Source: Blautia sp. An249
Lineage (GTDB): Bacteria > Bacillota > Clostridia > Lachnospirales > Lachnospiraceae
Assembly (NCBI RefSeq): GCF_002159835.1
Contig: NZ_NFJL01000014.1
Coordinates: 41,278-105,277, forward strand
DNA length: 64,000 nt
Reading direction: 5' to 3'
The translations under genes were made by a program, and so were the position numbers. The notes under the pieces are model-generated. The model had not been told where the DNA came from, did not search any database, and saw only the letters and a program-made list of their open reading frames with translations. This document shows positions 59,530-64,000 of this stretch, piece by piece (within the stretch, counting starts at the first letter, position 1; each line of letters opens with the position of its first letter).

Positions 59530-60001
59530 AAGCCAGGAAGAAATTAAAAAAGAAATATACCGCTATTACCAGAGTCAGCCAAGAACCCAGGAGATGTATA
59601 CAGCCATGCTTACAGAATTACAGGAGACGTTCGGAGCCTTGTCGCCGAAGCTTCTTTCAGAAGCGGCAGAGGTTCTGGGGATCAAGGCTTCTGTCCTTGC
59701 CTGCCTCGTGAAATTTTCCGCTCATTTAAAACTTGAGGACTATAAGTATAAGTTGGTTGTCTGTGAAGGCGGGCGCTGTGGCAAGAGAGGGAATTTATCT
59801 GTTCTTCAGGCTTTGAAAAAGGAGCTTCAGATAGGAAAGGACGGATTTTCCCGGGACAAACAGATTTACTTCACTACCCAGAATTGTATGAAGCGCTGTA
59901 AGGACGGCCCTAATCTTACCATAAACGGCGAATTATTTTCCTATATGACAGTTGAGCAGGCTTTGGATGTTGTGAAAAGCTGCATTTCACGCCATGCGTA
60001 A
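59519..60001 (+). CDS. NuoE-like thioredoxin-fold [2Fe-2S] protein
   Basis: A 160-residue protein resembling the 24-kDa subunit family of NADH dehydrogenases and hydrogenases. A helical N-terminal part (ETFGALSPKLLSEAAEVLGI, SVLACLVKFSAHL) leads into a thioredoxin-like ferredoxin with cysteines C82, C87, C123 and C127 (VCEGGRCGKRG; QNCMKRCKDGP), the four cluster ligands. No NuoF-like partner is nearby, so it may be a stand-alone electron carrier or sensor. The start at 59519 lies inside the Rrf2 gene, so the two are coupled. The gene ends at the edge of the second mobile region. Confidence 0.8.
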   Translation: MTAKSQEEIKKEIYRYYQSQPRTQEMYTAMLTELQETFGALSPKLLSEAAEVLGIKASVLACLVKFSAHLKLEDYKYKLVVCEGGRCGKRGNLSVLQALKKELQIGKDGFSRDKQIYFTTQNCMKRCKDGPNLTINGELFSYMTVEQALDVVKSCISRHA

Positions 60002-60145
60002 CTGGTTGTCGTCGCAAGAAATGCTGGGAGCCGGAAGAGACTGACGAAATCCGGCCAGAAGACCGGAGAAAGAAGAAAAATGTGAGGAAGATACTGAGCC
60101 TTGGGCGGCGGTGGTCTTAATGGCTGTTTGAGTGTTTTCTTGCAT
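59987..60145 (-). pseudogene. Truncated start of an element gene at the mobile-region border
   Basis: The frame opens MQENTQTAIKTTAAQGSV behind AGGAGAGCC and runs 52 codons, the last of which read into the end of the [2Fe-2S] gene. The native gene is probably cut off near 60000-60030, which would mark the edge of the element. The product is not recognised. Confidence 0.5.
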
Positions 60146-60149
60146 AGGC

Positions 60150-60242
60150 TCTCCTTTCTGATTTTGGCAAAAGAAAAAGCAGGAAGTCCTTTTCAAGATT
60201 TCCTGCTCGGTAGTGCTACTGTGAGGGTAGCGGTTATTCAGT
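60150..60242. repeat. Intergenic repeat, copy A
   Basis: About 93 bases that match 62721-62815 at most positions, beginning CTCCTTTCTGATTT and ending GTGAGGGTAGCGGTTATT. It contains AGCAGGAA/TTCCTGCT and GCTAC/GTAGC hairpins. Read on the minus strand the first is followed by TTTTTCTTTT, so the unit can work as a terminator before the next gene's ribosome site. Confidence 0.8.
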
Positions 60243-60369
60243 TTTCAATGGCTGTGTTACGCAATAGAAGCCCATTTTTGAGGGCAAAGGTATAAAATAT
60301 CGTCTTTGCGATTTTGAAGCCGCCTACTGCGTAACAATACAAGGCATTTTCAAAGTGACAAACAGGGAT

Positions 60370-60510
60370 TTATTGTTTATCTTTATCCGTTTCATTCTTT
60401 TTATTTTTTCTGTCCTGCCAATACTTTCTACTCCAAAAAGTACCAGCCAGTGAACAGCCTCCACCTAAAAGAAGCACAACAATCAAAACTAAAAGCCAAA
60501 AATCATTCAT
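60370..60510 (-). CDS. Small single-pass membrane protein
   Basis: A 46-residue protein: MNDFWLLVLIVVLLLGGG forms one membrane helix, followed by a lysine-rich cytoplasmic tail (RKYWQDRKNKKNETDKDK). The start at 60510 has a TTGAGGAGG site. It follows the VOC gene by 49 bases. The function is unknown. Confidence 0.6.
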   Translation of the reverse strand: MNDFWLLVLIVVLLLGGGCSLAGTFWSRKYWQDRKNKKNETDKDKQ

Positions 60511-60559
60511 TACAAAATCCTCCTCAAATTCCAATTTTCTCTGTTCTACAAGCTGGTAT

Positions 60560-61018
60560 TTAACGCATACAGGCATTGACAAATTTCATGGGTACGTCCA
60601 TGCGTTCTGCTACTTGTTCTGGTGTCATTCCACTGTTTAAGAAACGCTTGCATACTATTTTCATGTTCTCGCCAACTTCGATAATATGTTTATCCGGGTC
60701 ATAGAAACGAACAACACGCTGTCCCCATGAATGTTCTACAATAGGGTGGACATATTCAACATCACATTCTTTCAGCTTATCCGCAAATTCATCAAAATTA
60801 TCTTCTTCAAAGTAAATTTCAAAGTTATTGCCACCAAAAGAAATATCGCTTTTCCCGATAAAGTCTTTATAGGTTTCAACTGTCTGCAAAGCCAAACCGC
60901 CTGTTAGAGTTTTATTCGCTCCAAAATCCATAATCACATGAAGTCCAAAAATCTTTTTATAAAACTCGACTGATTTATCTATATCGGTTACCACCAACAT
61001 AGGATTTTTCATTTTCAT
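60560..61018 (-). CDS. VOC family protein (glyoxalase/bleomycin-resistance fold)
   Basis: A 152-residue protein. The VOC fold is shown by MLVVTDIDKSVEFYKKIFGL, the central FEIYFEEDNFDEFADKL and RVVRFYDPDKHIIEVGE, with Glu ligands in IVEHSWGQ and IIEVGE regions. A short helical C-terminal tail (MTPEQVAERMDVPMKFV) looks like an added helix-turn-helix piece. The start at 61018 follows GTGGAGGTAGGG. Activity cannot be predicted; resistance or isomerase roles are both known in the family. Confidence 0.85.
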   Translation of the reverse strand: MKMKNPMLVVTDIDKSVEFYKKIFGLHVIMDFGANKTLTGGLALQTVETYKDFIGKSDISFGGNNFEIYFEEDNFDEFADKLKECDVEYVHPIVEHSWGQRVVRFYDPDKHIIEVGENMKIVCKRFLNSGMTPEQVAERMDVPMKFVNACMR

Positions 61019-61090
61019 TTTCCCTACCTCCACAAATAGAAAAATTTTCTTGATTTTCGTTATTGCTATTATACCATTTCTTCGGCGCAA

Positions 61091-62223
61091 TCACAATTCC
61101 ATATCACGCCGCTTGTTCTGCGTCTTGGCTCTGGTCTGTTCCGGCTGTACCGCCTGTTCCACGCACTTCTTGACCGCTTCGGCTTCCTGTACCTCCGCTT
61201 TCAAGGTCTGCAAACTGCCGTACAAGCGGCTTTTCTTTTGGGTAAGGTCGGCAACTTCGGCTTTCCATGCTTTCAGCTTCGGCACATTGTCTTTCCCTAA
61301 ATGCTCTTTGAGATAACGCTCGGCACTTTGGTACAAAATCAATGCGGCTCGGTGGCTCTCAAAAAATGCGTCCTGCTTCTTGGGCTTGGTCTGCATATAC
61401 GCCTTGTAGGTGGGGCGGTGTTCCAGATATTTCTCGGCTTGGCTTATCAGTTCCTTGCGCTCATGGAGTAGCTTTTCCGTCTGTTTGATTTCCCCATTGG
61501 TATTCCAGTACCGCTTTTTCATATCCGACACAACTTCCTGCAACTGCACAAGGGTAGTGATATTCCTGCTCTGCAAGAATTGAAACGCCTTTGCGTACAA
61601 CTTCAAGTCTTGGATTTTCCCGTACCGGCTTTGCGGCTTGGCGGCTTCTGTGTAGGCTCGGTCAAGCAATTCTAAAAGGGTAAGCGGCTGTTCTGGACGC
61701 TCGGAAGGGATAGGAACGGAAGGGAAAGGATTGACCGATTGATTTTCCTTTGCCTGTGAAGCCTTTTCTTTTATCCATGCTGTGAGGGCGGCAATCCGGC
61801 GTTTGACTTCCTTTAACAGTCGGTTTTGCTCCCGTATCTCTCTGTTATGCTCGCCTTTCTCCGTCACAATCCCTCTGCGCTCCATTTGGGTGGCGGCAAC
61901 GCCCATGTGGACGGTAGGTATCTGCTCTATGCCTTGCCGCTTATAGGAACGGTGGTCTATGCGCTCTGGTCTGTCCTGCGCCGCAAGATAGCGGTTTGCA
62001 TTTTCTCCACGCTGTTCCAAAGGATAGAACGGTCTGCAAAATCCGGCGGCGCATGGGGCGGCAAGAGGATTTCCGTATGCACGATACCGCCTTTCCTCGT
62101 AAAGTCATGGGTAACGCCGTCATAGTGGTTTGTGAGGGTTTCTCCGCTTCGGTAAGCGGCGGCAACGGCTGACTTGCCTTTCCCTCTGCTGATTATCTTA
62201 ATACTGCAATGATATATCGCCAC
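61091..62223 (-). pseudogene. MobA/MobL (MOBQ) relaxase with the catalytic core deleted
   Basis: The gene opens with GTG at 62223 (VAIYHCSIKIISRGKGKSAV, AAAYRSGETLTNHYDG, EILLPPHAPPDFADRS) behind GAAAGGAGG. After WNSVEK it joins out of frame to the later part of the protein, which runs in another frame from about 62020 to 61091 (NANRYLAAQDRPERIDHRSY, QGIEQIPTVHMGVAATQMER, then a coiled coil). The joint removes roughly 115 residues that carry the His-rich metal site of these relaxases. The gene is therefore non-functional, although the oriT upstream looks intact. The C-terminal frame could still be translated. Confidence 0.85.
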
Positions 62224-62395
62224 GCTGTCAACCTCCTTTCGGGCGGTATATTCAGACTTCATGGCAGACGATAGACTGCAAAGCAGGGTATCGTCTGGCG
62301 TGAAGTACACAAGGGGTAGGGAATGAAATCCCCGTAGGGGAGTGTAGCTCCCCTGTATCAGCGGAACGCTGATACAAGCCCTCGGCAGAGCGCAC

Positions 62396-62424
62396 ACACC
62401 TGTAAAGGTGTATAAGTGCGCCCT
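62396..62424 (+). other. RSF1010-like (MOBQ) origin of transfer
   Basis: The inverted repeat ACACCT-GTAA-AGGTGT (62396-62411) is followed after one base by TAAGTGCG|CCCT (62413-62424), the nick sequence of RSF1010/R1162-type oriTs as I remember it. Nicking would be expected between 62420 and 62421. It lies 170 bases upstream of a MobA-type relaxase, the normal place. Other short hairpins (GTATCAGC/GCTGATAC) lie next to it. Confidence 0.8.
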
Positions 62425-62441
62425 TGTTAAGCAAGGGAGAT

Positions 62442-62714
62442 TTAATTCTCCCCGTTTTCTTCCCCGATTTTCCGTAAATGCTCCTGTGCCTGTGCGGTCT
62501 GAAAAGCAATCTCCAACAAGCCCTTTATCTGCTCGTTGCTGTACTGCTCCGGCTTCTCCAACAGGCTTTCCAGTATCGCCCCACGCTCAATAAGGCGGTG
62601 TGTCCTCGCCCTGCGTTCTGCGTCCTTTTTCTGATTGAGAAGTTTCCGCTTTCTGTTTTGCAACTGCCGGATTTCTTCCTCGGCTTTTGCAATCTTTTCT
62701 TCAATGTCTGTCAT
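62442..62714 (-). CDS. DUF3847 family protein
   Basis: A 90-residue charged helical protein (IEEKIAKAEEEIRQLQNRKR, KLLNQKKDAERRARTHRL, IERGAILESLLEKPEQYSNE), the DUF3847 pattern common upstream of MobA-type relaxases in Firmicute elements. It has a coiled-coil N-terminus and may be an accessory mobilization protein. The start at 62714 follows GAAAGGAGATT. The oriT lies between it and mobA. Confidence 0.85.
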   Translation of the reverse strand: MTDIEEKIAKAEEEIRQLQNRKRKLLNQKKDAERRARTHRLIERGAILESLLEKPEQYSNEQIKGLLEIAFQTAQAQEHLRKIGEENGEN

Positions 62715-62720
62715 GGTTAC

Positions 62721-62815
62721 AATCTCCTTTCTGATTTCGGGCATAAGAAAAGCAGGAAGTCCGTTTCGGGATTTCCTGCTCGGTGGTGCTACTGTGAGGG
62801 TAGCGGTTATTTAGT
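62721..62815. repeat. Intergenic repeat, copy B
   Basis: Second copy of the unit at 60150-60242, again just upstream (on the minus strand) of a small element gene. The hairpin AGCAGGAA/TTTCCTGCT is followed by TTTTCTT on the minus strand. Confidence 0.8.
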
Positions 62816-62841
62816 TGTGAATGAGTTCTACAAACTGGGAT

Positions 62842-63660
62842 TTATCTTACATAACCATTTTTTCGTGCATAATCACCAATAATAAAAGCAACTGCTACAA
62901 TCAACAAAATAAATACAGATAATATATCCCAAATATCAATCACAGGCTCTCCAATCATTTTTGACAATGTACCGTTTATCAAAATCGTAAATGGGATTGC
63001 AAACAAAAATGTAATTCCTGTTGCCAATAGTTTTCGTTCTTTAAGTCGATAATATAAAACATAAACTATCCACAGAAATACAAGTGAAATAATTGACATA
63101 ATTGTGCCGATGCTGAATATCCCATTGACTTTTATCAAAATACTTAATGTGTACATAAAAGGTACAATTAGGATACTAATAGCAATCATCGCCACTAACA
63201 CCCCTTTCTTTCCCAACAATATAACAGGAAAAGATGCTATCCATGTGACCAATATAGAACTAAGCACAATAAGTGACCATGTCAATGTTCCCGAAATAGC
63301 AATATCACATATGCAACATACGAGAATACCAATTACCATAGCAATTGTGTATATTGTTGAAATTATGGTATTCTTATTCATGTTATTCTCATCTTTTTTC
63401 TTAAACTCAATGAGATTTTCATTGACTTTTTCTTCGTAATTATTCATTTCTATCCTCTCTCCACTTAATAGTTCATTGACTGTAACATCTAAGATATTGC
63501 AAAGTTCCAGCATGATAGATGAGTCAGGCATACATTTTCCTGTTTCCCATTTTGAAACAGCCCTGTCAGTAATATTTAACTTTTCTGCTAATTGTGCCTG
63601 CGTCAACCCTTTTTCTTTTCTGCAACTTGCAATAAATCTTCCTGTATCAATTTGATTCAC
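62842..63660 (-). CDS. XRE-type helix-turn-helix regulator with a membrane domain
   Basis: A 272-residue protein. Residues 1-65 are an XRE HTH (GRFIASCRKEKGLTQAQLAE, ITDRAVSKWETGKCMPD). After a charged linker (70-95) come about seven membrane helices (97-262). Membrane-tethered XRE regulators of this kind are common in Firmicutes and probably sense envelope signals. The start has GGAGGCATATTGTAGTG spacing. It is upstream of, and on the same strand as, the DUF3847 gene. Confidence 0.85.
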   Translation of the reverse strand: MNQIDTGRFIASCRKEKGLTQAQLAEKLNITDRAVSKWETGKCMPDSSIMLELCNILDVTVNELLSGERIEMNNYEEKVNENLIEFKKKDENNMNKNTIISTIYTIAMVIGILVCCICDIAISGTLTWSLIVLSSILVTWIASFPVILLGKKGVLVAMIAISILIVPFMYTLSILIKVNGIFSIGTIMSIISLVFLWIVYVLYYRLKERKLLATGITFLFAIPFTILINGTLSKMIGEPVIDIWDILSVFILLIVAVAFIIGDYARKNGYVR

Positions 63661-63904
63661 TACAATATGCCTCCTTTCATGCTACACTTTACAATTTTTA
63701 TCAGCCACCGTACACGAACTATAAGTTGAATAGTTTGATAGATTTTCGATTATCTCTTTAGAAGTTCTTATATGCCGGTATAGCCCATCACTCCGGGCTT
63801 TTCCGGCATTTTCGATAGTGGAAGATACTCACGTTTCCTCTCATAACCCCTCACGTCTTTGCTATGGGAAGTAGTAGAAACAGTAGTAAAACCGCCCGTA
63901 CTAC
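63661..63904. other. Non-coding stretch with a hairpin
   Basis: No gene seen. ATGCCGG...AGCCC pairs with GGGCT...CCGGCAT (about 63772-63814), a hairpin followed on the + strand by TTTTCG. It may be the terminator of the partial gene at the window end or an element structure. Confidence 0.45.
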
Positions 63905-64000
63905 TAAGCCGCAGCCTTGGCTTCCTCCGTGGTTCCCTCGGTGGTTTCCTCGGTGTTCTCCACGGTGGTTTCCGGCTTCGCTTCCAGCCGCTCCATTTCC
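63905..64000 (-). CDS. Partial gene running off the window, acidic Thr/Glu-rich C-terminus
   Basis: Only the last 31 codons are in the window: EMERLEAKPETTVENTEETT then EGTTEEAKAAA and TAG at 63905-63907. The repetitive Thr-Glu tail is typical of C-terminal tails of proteins on conjugative elements. The product cannot be identified. Confidence 0.5.

Larger units (their letters stand above)
60002..64000 (-). mobile_element. Eroded edge of a second integrative or mobilizable element
   Basis: Minus-strand genes typical of conjugative-element accessory regions: a truncated gene at the border, a MobA/MobL relaxase with an internal deletion, an oriT, a DUF3847 gene, two copies of an intergenic repeat, a VOC and an XRE gene. 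The right end lies beyond the window. No integrase is seen, so transfer or excision functions, if any, lie outside. Confidence 0.65.

Overview
The window looks like a gut Firmicute of the family Lachnospiraceae (Blautia, Dorea or a close relative). The grounds are the backbone gene order (M16 peptidase, era, recO, glycyl-tRNA synthetase, PPi-dependent phosphofructokinase, pyruvate phosphate dikinase), the secreted BspA/FN3 proteins, AGGAGG ribosome sites, and mobile elements typical of gut Clostridia. This is inference from gene content; no database search was run. No rRNA, tRNA or CRISPR was seen.

Region 1 (1-11.7 kb, accessory, + strand): a MATE exporter and a TetR regulator with a clear promoter and inverted-repeat operator; a small cysteine-rich KTR protein; then a tightly coupled transport operon of two ABC half-transporters, an MptD-like ECF S component, a frameshifted EcfT and a double-ATPase EcfA, ending in a DtxR-family remnant that has lost its DNA-binding domain. 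An AraC regulator and a SAM methyltransferase follow. The ABC operon and the AraC gene share an inverted repeat, GTTAG-N6-CTAAC, that resembles DtxR half-sites. Together they suggest a metal- or metallophore-responsive import locus.

Region 2 (about 11.76-22.76 kb, - strand): a mobilizable element with a large serine recombinase at one end and TnpV at the other. It carries a PC4/YdbC-like protein, ParB, a MOBV relaxase, a RepA-like ATPase, three sigma-like regulators (one broken), a second KTR protein and tet(O) with its attenuator leader. A pMV158-type oriT lies between relaxase and ATPase, flanked by two pairs of iteron-like repeats in opposite orientation. A TGTCCGCAAAA inverted pair marks possible ends.

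Region 3 (22.9-60.0 kb, backbone): a nitroreductase; three related secreted proteins (one CAP/SCP plus FN3, two BspA-type LRR plus FN3); alkaline phosphatase with a YibE/F membrane protein; a ClC transporter; exonuclease III; a GlgX-like GH13 protein whose catalytic residues are replaced; a DUF5662 protein; a PutP-like symporter; UDP-galactopyranose mutase; then the housekeeping block. After ppdK come a DUF4160/DUF2442 pair, a DUF3786 protein, two tandem SirTM-like sirtuins lacking the canonical catalytic histidine, and a divergent Rrf2 regulator with a NuoE-like [2Fe-2S] protein.

Region 4 (60.0-64.0 kb): the eroded edge of a second mobile element. It has a MobA/MobL relaxase with its catalytic core deleted, an apparently intact RSF1010-like oriT, two copies of a roughly 95-bp intergenic repeat, a VOC protein, a DUF3847 protein, and an XRE-type membrane regulator. 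The window ends inside an unidentified gene.
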